The notes under the pieces: model-generated | The model's input: the letters and a program-made list of their open reading frames with translations, nothing else | Told to the model about the DNA's origin: nothing | Database searches by the model: none | Source: JAGNZR01 sp051656905 | Lineage (GTDB): Bacteria; Fusobacteriota; Fusobacteriia; Fusobacteriales; Fusobacteriaceae | DNA: 64,000 bases | Direction of reading: 5' to 3' | NCBI GenBank assembly: GCA_051656905.1 | Contig: JBOFJQ010000021.1 | Coordinates: 1 to 64,000, forward strand | Shown: positions 1 to 7,358 of the stretch, piece after piece | Layout of the letters: every line of letters starts with the position of its first letter | How positions within the stretch are numbered: position 1 is the first letter of the stretch | Translations under genes and position numbers: made by a program

Positions 1-52
1 GTTAGATTACAGTTTAATCTAAAAAGTGGGGTTTAAAAAAATATTTGGAAAT

Positions 53-129
53 TGGTGCCTAGAATAGGATTCGAACCTACGACCGTTCGGGTATGAACCG
101 AATGCTCTAGCCAACTGAGCTATCTAGGC
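53..129 (-). tRNA. tRNA-Met (CAT)
   Basis: Read on the minus strand this 77-base segment folds as a full tRNA. The acceptor stem is GCCTAGA/TCTAGGC with discriminator A and an encoded CCA. The D arm contains AGCTCAGTTGG, the anticodon stem is TTCGG/CCGAA around loop TTCATAC, and the T arm contains GGTTCGAATCC. The anticodon CAT fits elongator tRNA-Met. The first pair is G-C, so it does not look like an initiator tRNA. A tRNA-Ile whose CAT is modified to read AUA cannot be fully excluded from sequence alone. Confidence 0.95.
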
Positions 130-261
130 ATCACATGAATTATAATACACCTTTTTCCAAAAGTTGTCAACACTTACTTTTACATTTTTCGTACTTTTTT
201 ATTTTTGTGTTCTTTTACAGAAAATACATAATTTTTAGTATTTATTTTTTACTATACAAAA

Positions 262-318
262 TAAAAATACACCTTACAAACATTAGTTTTTTAACTAACT
301 TTGCAAGGTGTATCTTTT
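262..318 (-). terminator. Terminator after the rubredoxin genes
   Basis: An inverted repeat pairs ATACACCTT (267-275) with AAGGTGTAT (305-313), with a second inner pairing TTAGT/ACTAA. T-runs flank both sides. It lies just past the end of the leftward sor-rubredoxin group and most likely ends that transcript. The A-rich left flank becomes a U-tract on the minus strand. Confidence 0.75.
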
Positions 319-330
319 TTTATCTATTTA

Positions 331-489
331 TTACATTTTTTCAAATTGATCTTTCGACACTCCGCAAACTGGACACACCCAAGATTCAGGGATATCTGCA
401 AACTTTGTTCCAGGTGCTATTCCTGAATCTGCATCTCCTTCAGCTTCGTTATAAACATATCCACAAGGTACACATAACCATTTTTCCAT
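331..489 (-). CDS. Rubredoxin
   Basis: A 52-residue protein beginning MEKWLCVPCGYVYNEAEGD. It has the two rubredoxin iron-binding knuckles, CVPCG near residues 6-10 and CPVCG near 39-43, plus the typical aromatic residues and acidic surface. Rubredoxins carry one electron on a single Fe(Cys)4 centre in the cytoplasm. This one is the last gene of a leftward group behind superoxide reductase and a second rubredoxin, so it most likely donates electrons to that reductase or to peroxide-reducing enzymes. An AGGAG-like site (GGAGGAAAT on the minus strand) precedes the ATG. The length is normal for the family. Confidence 0.95.
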   Translation of the reverse strand: MEKWLCVPCGYVYNEAEGDADSGIAPGTKFADIPESWVCPVCGVSKDQFEKM

Positions 490-520
490 TTTATTTCCTC
501 CAATATTTCTCTATTTTAGT

Positions 521-679
521 TTAAATTTTTTCAAAGTGCTCTTTTGAGGCATTACAAATTGGACAAACCCACTCTTGTTGTATATCCTCAAATTTTGTTC
601 CTACTTCTACTTTATTTTCAATATCTCCTATTTCAGGCTTATAAATATAACCACAAATAGTACATGCCCATTTTTCCAT
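521..679 (-). CDS. Rubredoxin, second copy
   Basis: A 52-residue rubredoxin (MEKWACTICGYIYKPEIGD) with iron knuckles CTICG and CPICN. The second knuckle has Asn where the family nearly always has Gly, which is a mild departure that may shift redox potential. It lies 15 bases after the superoxide reductase gene and 31 bases before the other rubredoxin, on the same strand and probably the same transcript. Two rubredoxins that differ at about half their positions suggest separate electron partners rather than a fresh duplication. Confidence 0.94.
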   Translation of the reverse strand: MEKWACTICGYIYKPEIGDIENKVEVGTKFEDIQQEWVCPICNASKEHFEKI

Positions 680-694
680 ATTTAGTTCACCTCT

Positions 695-1066
695 TTATTT
701 CTTCCACAATCCATGGATATTACAATATTCTCTAGCTATAACATTTTTACCTTTTATTACTTTAAAACAAGCCAGCGGCTCATCTCCAGGTTTTAAATAT
801 TTTCTATATAATCTATCTCCATCTATTAAAATTTCAATAAACTGAATATAATGCTCATCTTTCATAGGATGAGGTGTTTCCTTTCCTACTTTTACTACAT
901 AGCCATCTTCATGTTCCTCAATGTATGGTACATGCTTTTCTAAAGAAGCATCTGCTGTTTTCTCTTCTAATTTTTCAAAACCTTCTATATTATCACAAGG
1001 ACAATCCAGAACTGCTTCAATTATTGTTTCACACTCTTTGCATTTAAAAATATCAAATTTCTTCAT
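695..1066 (-). CDS. Superoxide reductase (desulfoferrodoxin type)
   Basis: A 123-residue protein. The C-terminal part carries the ligands of the superoxide-reducing Fe(His)4Cys site: KHVP near residue 45, HPMKDEHYI near 66-74, and CNIHG near 115-119. It reduces superoxide to peroxide without making oxygen, using electrons from rubredoxin, and two rubredoxin genes follow directly. The short N-terminal domain resembles desulforedoxin, but its cysteines are C9, C12, C22 and C24 (pattern CxxC, then CPC). The classical domain has CxxC followed by an adjacent CC pair after about 15 residues. Whether this centre still binds iron cannot be told from sequence. Confidence 0.93.
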   Translation of the reverse strand: MKKFDIFKCKECETIIEAVLDCPCDNIEGFEKLEEKTADASLEKHVPYIEEHEDGYVVKVGKETPHPMKDEHYIQFIEILIDGDRLYRKYLKPGDEPLACFKVIKGKNVIAREYCNIHGLWKK

Positions 1067-1133
1067 TTTATATTCCTCCTTGTAGCATAACTATATAATA
1101 TACTCAAAAATTCTAATAAACTTTACTAAAATT

Positions 1134-1150
1134 TTATAATATAAATTATA
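1134..1150. promoter_or_regulatory. Possible PerR-like box upstream of the superoxide reductase gene
   Basis: TTATAATATAAATTATA lies about 70 bases upstream of the superoxide reductase start. It resembles the B. subtilis Per box (TTATAAT-N-ATTATAA) but has a longer centre. The surrounding DNA is almost all A and T, so chance similarity is likely. A PerR-like gene is next door, which is the only reason to list it. Confidence 0.25.
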
Positions 1151-1230
1151 TACTGTAAGTTGTATATTCAATTAAAAATTTATTTTTCCTTTTAAAAAAA
1201 TCATTTTACTACTTTATTAATAAAATAATT

Positions 1231-1653
1231 TTATAGGTGATCTGATGAACAATTCTTGCAAGAACCTTTTAAATAAATATGCTGCTCATTTACATTAAAA
1301 CTTTTTAAATAATCCTGCTCAAGATATGATGGATCTACTGAAAAATCATATATAGCATTGCAAACATCACATTTAAAGTGTCCATGTAATGTTGTATCAA
1401 TATCATATCTTACTTCATTTTCTTCAATTACTATTGTGTTCACTAATTTTTTTTCAATAAATAGATTTAAAGTATTATATACTGTTGTTTTTGATAATGT
1501 AGGTATCTCAGGAAGTAAACTCTTATAAATAATATCTACTGTTGGATGAACTCTATTATTCACTAAATATTCAAATATTCTCATTCTTTGATAAGAGGGT
1601 TTTACACCACATTGCTTTAAATGCTCTCCTATCTCTTCTTTTTTTATCATCAT
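1231..1653 (-). CDS. perR: Fur-family regulator, PerR-like
   Basis: A winged-helix metalloregulator of about 140 residues. The DNA-binding part includes KPSYQRMRIFEYL and TLSKTTVYNTLNLF. The metal-sensing part has the PerR-type ligands: His in VHPT, Asp in RYDID, HxH in LHGHF. Two CxxC pairs (CDVC, CKNC) form the structural zinc site. PerR proteins repress peroxide-defence genes until bound Fe is oxidised. A longer reading frame starts further upstream, but the ribosome site AAAGGAG lies just before the MMIKK methionines, so the start at 1653 is preferred. The neighbouring superoxide reductase and rubredoxins support PerR over Fur. Confidence 0.85.
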   Translation of the reverse strand: MMIKKEEIGEHLKQCGVKPSYQRMRIFEYLVNNRVHPTVDIIYKSLLPEIPTLSKTTVYNTLNLFIEKKLVNTIVIEENEVRYDIDTTLHGHFKCDVCNAIYDFSVDPSYLEQDYLKSFNVNEQHIYLKGSCKNCSSDHL

Positions 1654-1818
1654 AGAACTACTCATCTCCTTTTTGTAATAATTACATTTATGTAATATGT
1701 TAACTATTTTTTTGTTGTATGTCAAGTTTTTTTATTGCTTTTAAAATAAACCATCAAATTTTTTTATTATATCATTTTTTCATTATAATTCAATGTTTTT
1801 ATTACTGCTCTCAAAATT

Positions 1819-2268
1819 TCATTTTATCTCTTTGCTCATTAAATACCTATCTATGCCCACTCCATACTCATCTTTTTGAAATTCTAAAACTTCATATCCT
1901 CTTTTTTTATACATATTCACACCTACAGCATTATTAGGATCTACAGTCAAAGATATTCTCTTCATTCCTATCTCTTTAGCTCTAATTTCACTATGCTCTA
2001 TTAACTTAGTTCCATACCCTTTATTTCTGTATTTTTCTCTTGTTAAAAATCCATATAGGAAAAGTTCATTTTTATTCATAACTTGCATGTATTCAGCTAC
2101 AGATACAACATCTTCCCCTTCCATAATTATTATAATCATTCCATATCTTACAAAAGCTTTTATTAACCATGCATCAGCTCCACCGTTAACTCCAAAAACT
2201 TCTTCCTCTATGTCAATTAATTTATTTATAAGGTCTTTATCTGATATTTTTACCTCTTTAAATTGCAT
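1819..2268 (-). CDS. GNAT-family N-acetyltransferase
   Basis: A 149-residue single-domain acetyltransferase. The acetyl-CoA binding motif A is seen as REKYRNKGYGTKLIEHS (about residues 77-93) and the C-terminal motif B as DPNNAVGVNMYKKRGYEV. The organisation resembles RimI/spermidine-type enzymes that acetylate an amine using acetyl-CoA, but the substrate cannot be named. It stands alone between perR and truA with its own AAGGAGGAA site upstream of the ATG. Confidence 0.85.
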   Translation of the reverse strand: MQFKEVKISDKDLINKLIDIEEEVFGVNGGADAWLIKAFVRYGMIIIIMEGEDVVSVAEYMQVMNKNELFLYGFLTREKYRNKGYGTKLIEHSEIRAKEIGMKRISLTVDPNNAVGVNMYKKRGYEVLEFQKDEYGVGIDRYLMSKEIK

Positions 2269-2405
2269 TAATTCCTCCTTTTATATTTTTTAATTCTATA
2301 TTTAATTTTAGTTCTATACTTAATTTTTATTTTTTTCCCTATTTCTCATAAATGTGATAAAATTTAAAATATATCTTTTTATAAAAGGAGCGTTGCTTAT
2401 TACAA

Positions 2406-3179
2406 ATGAGAAATATTAAATTAGTTTACAAATATGATGGAACTGACTTTTTTGGTTTCCAAAGGCAAACTAGTGCCAGAACTGTTCAAGGAGAAATAGA
2501 AAAAGTTCTCTTTACAATAACAAAAGAAAACATTAATCTTACTTCTGCTGGAAGAACCGATAGAGGAGTTCATGCTTTTATGCAAGTCTCTAATTTTTTT
2601 ACAAATTGCCCAATACCTACCAATAGGTTACTTTTTACTCTAAATAATGCTTTACCTTTAGATATATCTATTACTTCTGCTGAAGAAGTTGACCCTAATT
2701 TTAGTTCACGTTTTTCAGCTAAAGAGAGAAGTTATAAATATTTTCTAACTTTAAAAAAAGATCCTTTTAGCAATAGATTCGCTACATATACAAAGGAATA
2801 TATCGATTTAAACAAATTTTTAGAAGTTTTAGAGCCTTTAAAAGGGGCCCACGACTTTAAAAATTTCAAACTTGCCGATTGTAGTAGCAAGCATCAAAAT
2901 AGAGAGATTTATTCTATAACTGGTGAACAGTTAAATGAGCATAATCTTGTTATCGAAATAAAAGGAAATGCCTTCTTGAAATCTCAAATAAGAATTATCA
3001 TTGGTACAGCATTAGATATCTATCTAGGTAAAAAACCAAAAGATTATTTCCATCAAATGCTAACAGATTTTTCAAAAGATTTTTTAAAAACTGTTGCTCC
3101 ACCTAATGGCTTATTCTTATCAGATATTCAATATTACGAAAATCTGAACTATTCTAATCCTACAGAGCAAGACCTATAA
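2406..3179 (+). CDS. truA: tRNA pseudouridine synthase A
   Basis: A 257-residue enzyme that converts U38-U40 in the anticodon arm of tRNAs to pseudouridine. The catalytic aspartate lies in SAGRTDRGVHA (D52), and the start KLVYKYDGTDFFGFQRQ matches the family N-terminus. Length is normal. AAGGAG sits 17 bases before the ATG. The stop codon lies inside the shared terminator hairpin, and the next gene converges from the other strand. Confidence 0.97.
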   Translation: MRNIKLVYKYDGTDFFGFQRQTSARTVQGEIEKVLFTITKENINLTSAGRTDRGVHAFMQVSNFFTNCPIPTNRLLFTLNNALPLDISITSAEEVDPNFSSRFSAKERSYKYFLTLKKDPFSNRFATYTKEYIDLNKFLEVLEPLKGAHDFKNFKLADCSSKHQNREIYSITGEQLNEHNLVIEIKGNAFLKSQIRIIIGTALDIYLGKKPKDYFHQMLTDFSKDFLKTVAPPNGLFLSDIQYYENLNYSNPTEQDL

Positions 3180-3197
3180 TTTTATAGGTCTTTTTTT
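3171..3197. terminator. Bidirectional terminator between truA and the helicase gene
   Basis: GACCTATAA (3171-3179) pairs with TTATAGGTC (3182-3190), followed by seven or more T. The truA stop codon TAA forms part of the left arm. The helicase gene ends at 3196, so the same structure sits at the end of both convergent genes. Confidence 0.85.
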
Positions 3198-4437
3198 ATC
3201 TTCCGTCTTTAAAATCTTTTTTTATTCTTGCACGGTTTTTTATTATTTTTATATCTTCAATTTTTTTCGAAGATATTGTTATTTTTTTATCATATTTTCT
3301 CTCTGGTAATTGATTTAAGTTAGAAACATCTGCAGTGTATAAGACATCTCTCATCTCTAGAGACATCTTCAGTTCACTTTCAATCTCTTTTAGCATATGG
3401 GAATCTCTTTCAGTTAAGATTAAATTGCTTTCTCCTGACTTTCCAGCTCTTCCTGTTCTTCCTATTCTATGAATATAAATTTCTGAATTTTCTGGAGCAT
3501 CATAATTATAAACATGCGTTACACCACTTACATCAATTCCTCTAGAAACTATATCTGTAGCTATAAGGAATTGAACTTCTAAATTTTTAAAACTTTTTAT
3601 AATTTTTTCTCTTTTAGCTTGTGGAATATCACTATGTAATTTTTGGCAGCTAAAACCTCTTTCAGTTAATAGTTCATCTAATCTATCAACCCTCGCTTTA
3701 GTTCTACAAAATATAATTCCCATAAAAGGATTATCTTCATTTATCATTTGGCATAAAATATCTATTTTTCTTCTATCAGTTGTTTCAACATACTTCTGGC
3801 TTATTTTGCTTAACCCATCCTCTTTATCCTCTACTACAACAACATCTGGTTCCACTGTAAATCTATAGGCTATTTTTTTTATCTCTGAAGATAATGTAGC
3901 ACTAAAAAGTAATGTTTCTCTTTTCTTTGGACATTTTTTTACTATCTCTTCCATTTCATTTTTAAAACCTAACTCAATCATTTGATCCGCTTCATCAATA
4001 ATTAAAGTTTTTATTTGAGATAAATTAATCATATTTTTATTCATACAATCAATCAATCTTCCTGGAGTTGCAATTATAAAATTAACACTACTTTCAACTT
4101 TATAATTGTTGGAAAGTTCTCTTCCTCCATACATTAAAACAGATTCTACCTTCTCTTCCACATCTATATTTTTTAAAACTTCACTTATTTGTAACGCTAA
4201 CTCTCTTGTAGGAGTTAATATTAATATTTTTTCAGATGCACTCTTATAAACCCTTTCTAAAAGTGGCAGTAAAAAAGCTAGAGTTTTTCCACTTCCTGTT
4301 TTACTTTGAGCTATTACATCTTTTTTAAAAAAAACTTTAGGTATAACCTCTTCTTGTATTTCTGTAGGAGTTTTTATACCCATTTTCTTTAATTTATCAC
4401 TTATAATTTTTTTTATTCCTAAAATTTCAAACGTCAT
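3196..4437 (-). CDS. DEAD-box ATP-dependent RNA helicase
   Basis: 413 residues with the full ordered set of DEAD-box motifs: Q motif (GIKTPTEIQ), I (AQSKTGSGKT), Ia (PTRELALQ), Ib (TPGRLID), II (DEAD, in LIIDEADQM), III (SAT), IV (IIFCRTK), V (ATDIVSRGIDV) and VI (HRIGRTGRAG). It unwinds short RNA duplexes using ATP, in ribosome assembly, RNA decay or cold adaptation. The tail after motif VI is only about 75 residues and basic, without a recognisable DbpA or CsdA-type RNA-binding domain. That makes it closest in layout to CshB/RhlE-like enzymes. The specific RNA target is unknown. Confidence 0.95.
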   Translation of the reverse strand: MTFEILGIKKIISDKLKKMGIKTPTEIQEEVIPKVFFKKDVIAQSKTGSGKTLAFLLPLLERVYKSASEKILILTPTRELALQISEVLKNIDVEEKVESVLMYGGRELSNNYKVESSVNFIIATPGRLIDCMNKNMINLSQIKTLIIDEADQMIELGFKNEMEEIVKKCPKKRETLLFSATLSSEIKKIAYRFTVEPDVVVVEDKEDGLSKISQKYVETTDRRKIDILCQMINEDNPFMGIIFCRTKARVDRLDELLTERGFSCQKLHSDIPQAKREKIIKSFKNLEVQFLIATDIVSRGIDVSGVTHVYNYDAPENSEIYIHRIGRTGRAGKSGESNLILTERDSHMLKEIESELKMSLEMRDVLYTADVSNLNQLPERKYDKKITISSKKIEDIKIIKNRARIKKDFKDGR

Positions 4438-4596
4438 TCTGTTCTCCTTAAACGTATTTTAATACGCTTTTTATTTTTTATACTAAAATATTCATACTAC
4501 ATATTATAGCATTTTATTCATTTAATTTAATAATATATTTTATACTCTGCTAAAAGAAAAATTTAGTTAAAGTTTATTGTAGTTTTTCAACATATA

Positions 4597-4634
4597 AAAA
4601 AACTCAGTATATATATAGATACTGAGTTTTTATT
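4597..4634. terminator. Terminator hairpin
   Basis: AACTCAGTAT (4601-4610) pairs with ATACTGAGTT (4619-4628), with A-runs before and T-runs after, so it can work in both directions. It lies downstream of the leftward OmpA-like gene and about 160 bases upstream of the leftward helicase gene, and probably separates the two. Confidence 0.8.
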
Positions 4635-4694
4635 ATTAGACTAAGCTTTTTATTATACTATTTTTTTTATTTTTCTAAGTTAAAATATTATTTA

Positions 4695-5312
4695 TTAGTT
4701 TAATGGTAATATTTTAATTTCAACTCTTCTATTCATAGCTCTTCCTTCAGGGTTTGAGTTAGAAGCTATAAAGTTAGATGCTCCATAACCTGTAGACATT
4801 AATCTTCCTGAAGCTACACCCTTTCCTGTTAAGTATCTCGCAACACTTTGTGCTCTTCTTTGAGATAAATCTGCATTTCCTTCTGGAGAACCTGTATTAT
4901 CTGTAAATCCTGATACTACTACTCTTGATTCAGGATATTGCTTTAATGTATTTGCTATAGAGTTTAATGGACCATAAAAGCTTGATGATATTTGTGAACT
5001 ACCACTTGGAAAACTTACTCCACCTGGTAAAGTTAATTTTATACTATCTCCTTCTTGAACTACACCTACTTCTGTATTTTGAAGATTTCTGCTTAACTCT
5101 TCAGCTTGTTTATCTTGATAAGCTCCCCAACCAAGACCTGCAAGAGCTCCTATTCCAGCTCCTATTGCTGTACTCTTAGAATCTTTTCCAATAAGTTGTC
5201 CTGCAAGAGCTCCCATAGCTGCTCCACCTAAAGTTCCAGATGTTTTAGTTATCGCGCTAGCATTTGCTGCTAATATTATACTTGTTAATGCTATTGTTAT
5301 TATTTTCTTCAT
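4695..5312 (-). CDS. OmpA-family protein with glycine-zipper region, Sec signal peptide
   Basis: About 205 residues. A Sec signal peptide (MKKIITIALTSIILAANASA) is followed by a glycine-zipper segment (GALAGQLIGKD and GAGIGALAGLGWGAY, roughly residues 30-65). A C-terminal OmpA/MotB peptidoglycan-binding domain has the GFTDNTGS motif and NRRVEIKI end. It should sit in the periplasm or outer membrane and tether it to the wall. SD-to-start spacing favours the second Met (5312) over an ATG nine bases upstream (5321). A close paralogue lies at 6473 on the other side of the tRNA array. That copy is a lipoprotein, whereas this one lacks a lipobox cysteine. Confidence 0.9.
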   Translation of the reverse strand: MKKIITIALTSIILAANASAITKTSGTLGGAAMGALAGQLIGKDSKSTAIGAGIGALAGLGWGAYQDKQAEELSRNLQNTEVGVVQEGDSIKLTLPGGVSFPSGSSQISSSFYGPLNSIANTLKQYPESRVVVSGFTDNTGSPEGNADLSQRRAQSVARYLTGKGVASGRLMSTGYGASNFIASNSNPEGRAMNRRVEIKILPLN

Positions 5313-5442
5313 ATTTCTCATCCTCTCTGCTTGTAATTTTGCTTTTCTTTAATTTTGATTCCACTTTATAATGATTACTAATATTTTTTATTTTATAAAA
5401 AAAAGAACAGCTAATTCTTCAATTAACTGTTTTGTTTTTAAA

Positions 5443-5525
5443 TGGTGCGAGAGAAGGGACTTGAACCCTTACGTCGAAACGCCAGATCCTAAGTCTGGTG
5501 CGTCTGCCAATTCCGCCACCCTCGC
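5443..5525 (-). tRNA. tRNA-Leu (TAG)
   Basis: An 83-base tRNA with a long variable arm, as expected for a type II tRNA. The anticodon stem CCAGA/TCTGG encloses CTTAGGA. The acceptor GCGAGGG is followed by discriminator A and CCA. It is the downstream end of a leftward array of six tRNAs. Confidence 0.96.
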
Positions 5526-5533
5526 ATGTTAGA

Positions 5534-5609
5534 TGGTGCGTCATACAGGACTTGAACCTGTGGCAACACGATTAAAAGTCGTGTGCTCTACCAGCTGAGC
5601 TAATGACGC
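5534..5609 (-). tRNA. tRNA-Lys (TTT)
   Basis: 76 bases. Acceptor GCGTCAT/ATGACGC, anticodon loop CTTTTAA, T arm with GGTTCAAGTCC, encoded CCA. Eight bases separate it from tRNA-Leu. Confidence 0.96.
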
Positions 5610-5622
5610 ATATTAAATTGTA

Positions 5623-5699
5623 TGGGGTGACCGACGGGATTCGAACCCGCGACAACCAGTACCACAAACTGGCGCTCTACCAACTGAACTACGATCACC
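5623..5699 (-). tRNA. tRNA-His (GTG)
   Basis: The anticodon loop is TTGTGGT. The extra 5' G (position -1) is encoded opposite a C discriminator, the hallmark of bacterial tRNA-His. Acceptor GTGATCG pairs with CGGTCAC, with one G-T pair. CCA is encoded. Confidence 0.96.
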
Positions 5700-5707
5700 A
5701 CATTTAA

Positions 5708-5784
<77 letters not shown>

Positions 5785-5789
5785 ATACT

Positions 5790-5865
<76 letters not shown>

Positions 5866-5877
5866 AGATTTGTTTGA

Positions 5878-5954
5878 TGGTCGGAATAGCAAGATTCGAA
5901 CTTGCGGCCCCTTGCTCCCAAGGCAAGTGCGCTACCGGACTGCGCTATATTCCG
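5878..5954 (-). tRNA. tRNA-Pro (TGG)
   Basis: 77 bases. Acceptor CGGAATA/TATTCCG with a 5' C, typical of bacterial tRNA-Pro. Anticodon stem CTTGC/GCAAG around CTTGGGA, discriminator A, encoded CCA. It is the first tRNA of the leftward array, so the array promoter should lie just above 5955. Confidence 0.96.
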
Positions 5955-6472
5955 ACGTCTTCAAGACATTTATAATACTATCATAGTTACACTTTTATGT
6001 CAATTTTTTTTTATAACTTTTTCTGTTTTTTTTTATCATAAAGTCTTTTCACATTAAGTTTCCTAATAATTCCAATGGTTTTTTTTATAAAAATATTTAA
6101 ATTTTTTTTATGTGTTTTTTTGTATTTAAAATTTTTATATTTAAATTTTTTTTATTTATATTTTTTATTTTTTTATTTTTTGGTATTTTATTTTAATTTT
6201 TTTATTAAAAAACTATAATATTTATTTTTATTATTAATATCTGACTAAAATAGTATAACAACGATTATTATTTAATATAATGAATTTCTATAAACATTAT
6301 TATTGATATTTGCATAAATTTTAGCTATACTTAACTCATAAATAATATATAAAATAGTTTTAATAAAAGGAATCTATAAAAATTAAAAATATAATATTAT
6401 AGAGTAAAGGAATATATTCTAATTTAGATATCCTTATATTCTTAAAAATCTATAATAATTAAGGAGGAAAGT
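5955..6472. other. Long AT-rich intergenic region, no gene seen
   Basis: About 518 bases of almost pure A/T with long T-runs between divergent units: the tRNA array reads left and the OmpA-like lipoprotein gene reads right. No ORF with a ribosome site, no tRNA-like fold and no clear repeat was found. It should hold the two divergent promoters, but the base composition gives too many -10-like matches to choose one. AAGGAGGAAAG at its right end is the ribosome site of the next gene. Confidence 0.6.
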
Positions 6473-7126
6473 ATGAATTTTACTAAAAAATCTATAATCA
6501 TTTCTATTACAAGCTTAATTTTAGTTACAGGTTGTACAAACACACAACAAGGTTCTGGTGACACTAATTATAAAGCAGGTGGAGCTCTTGGTGGTGCTGC
6601 TCTTGGTGCTCTTGCTGGTCAACTTATTGGTAAAGATACTAAAGGTACTTTAATCGGTGCTGGAATAGGTGCTCTTGCTGGTCTTGGTTGGGGAGCTTAT
6701 AAAGATAAACAGGAACAAGAGTTAAGAGAAAAACTTAAATATACTGATGTAAAAGTTTCTAAAGAGGGAGATTATATAAAACTTACTCTACCTGGTGGAG
6801 TAACTTTCCAAACTAATAGTTCTAAAATTTCTCCATCGTTCCAAGAGCCTTTAAACTCAATATCTTCAGTATTAACTCAATATCCTGATTCTAAAGTAAT
6901 GGTTTCTGGATTTACTGATAATGTAGGTGCTCCTGAATACAACGCTCAATTATCTCAACAAAGAGCTCAAAGTGTTGCATCTTACTTATCTAGAAAAGGT
7001 GTAGCTTCAGGAAGATTAATGTCTACAGGTTATGGAGCATCTAACTTTATAGCTGATAACTCAACTCCTGAGGGAAGAGCTATGAACAGAAGAGTTGAAA
7101 TTAAAATATTACCTCCTGCTAAATAG
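6473..7126 (+). CDS. OmpA-family lipoprotein with glycine-zipper region
   Basis: 217 residues. The N-terminus MNFTKKSIIISITSLILVTGC is a lipoprotein signal with lipobox LVTGC, so Cys21 should be lipidated. After it come a glycine-zipper segment (GALAGQLIGKD, GAGIGALAGLGWGAYKDKQ) and an OmpA-like peptidoglycan-binding domain with GFTDNVGAPEYN and NRRVEIKI. This is the Pal/YiaD-like layout that anchors the outer membrane to peptidoglycan. From residue 35 onward it is very similar to the protein at 4695-5312. The two differ in signal type, so one copy is lipid-anchored and the other is soluble or inserted. Confidence 0.93.
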   Translation: MNFTKKSIIISITSLILVTGCTNTQQGSGDTNYKAGGALGGAALGALAGQLIGKDTKGTLIGAGIGALAGLGWGAYKDKQEQELREKLKYTDVKVSKEGDYIKLTLPGGVTFQTNSSKISPSFQEPLNSISSVLTQYPDSKVMVSGFTDNVGAPEYNAQLSQQRAQSVASYLSRKGVASGRLMSTGYGASNFIADNSTPEGRAMNRRVEIKILPPAK

Positions 7127-7184
7127 AAATATTAATTATCCTTTAATATTACAGTTTTAAAAACTATAACTAAATATTTCCCAT

Positions 7185-7219
7185 AAAATGGCTTTGTTAA
7201 TCAAAGCCATTTTTTTATT
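7185..7219 (+). terminator. Terminator after the OmpA-like lipoprotein gene
   Basis: AAAATGGCTTTG (7185-7196) pairs with CAAAGCCATTTT (7202-7213) around a five-base loop, followed by a run of T. Confidence 0.9.
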
Positions 7220-7273
7220 TACAGTTCTGTAACCGAACAATTAAAACTATAAAAATATTTTTTATAAAAAAAG

Positions 7274-7334
7274 TTGACAAAAATATAACTTAATTATATT
7301 ATATCACTTGTCAGACAAGTGAGTTGTCAGACAA
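7274..7334 (+). promoter_or_regulatory. Promoter with twin GntR-type operators for the glycerate cluster
   Basis: A near-ideal promoter: -35 TTGACA (7274-7279), 17-base spacer, -10 TATTAT (7297-7302). Two exact copies of the palindrome TTGTCAGACAA follow at 7308-7318 and 7324-7334, with centres 16 bases apart. They cover the expected transcription start and the first transcribed bases. The sequence fits the FadR/FCD-type GntR operator pattern TnGTnnnACnA exactly. The GntR gene at 9880 closes the same cluster and is the likely repressor. Confidence 0.85.
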
Positions 7335-7358
7335 ATTTTTAGTGAAGGAGTAATTTTA

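Noticed and set aside
135..524. 129-codon plus-strand ORF
   Set aside because: It lies antisense to a clear rubredoxin gene and the terminator, and its product is low-complexity Phe/Leu/Ile typical of noncoding AT-rich strand.
1719..1937. 72-codon plus-strand ORF
   Set aside because: It overlaps the acetyltransferase gene antisense and has no supporting ribosome site or domain.
5878..5954. tRNA array as an integration site for a mobile element
   Set aside because: No integrase, no repeated tRNA 3' end and no phage-like genes are seen on either side.
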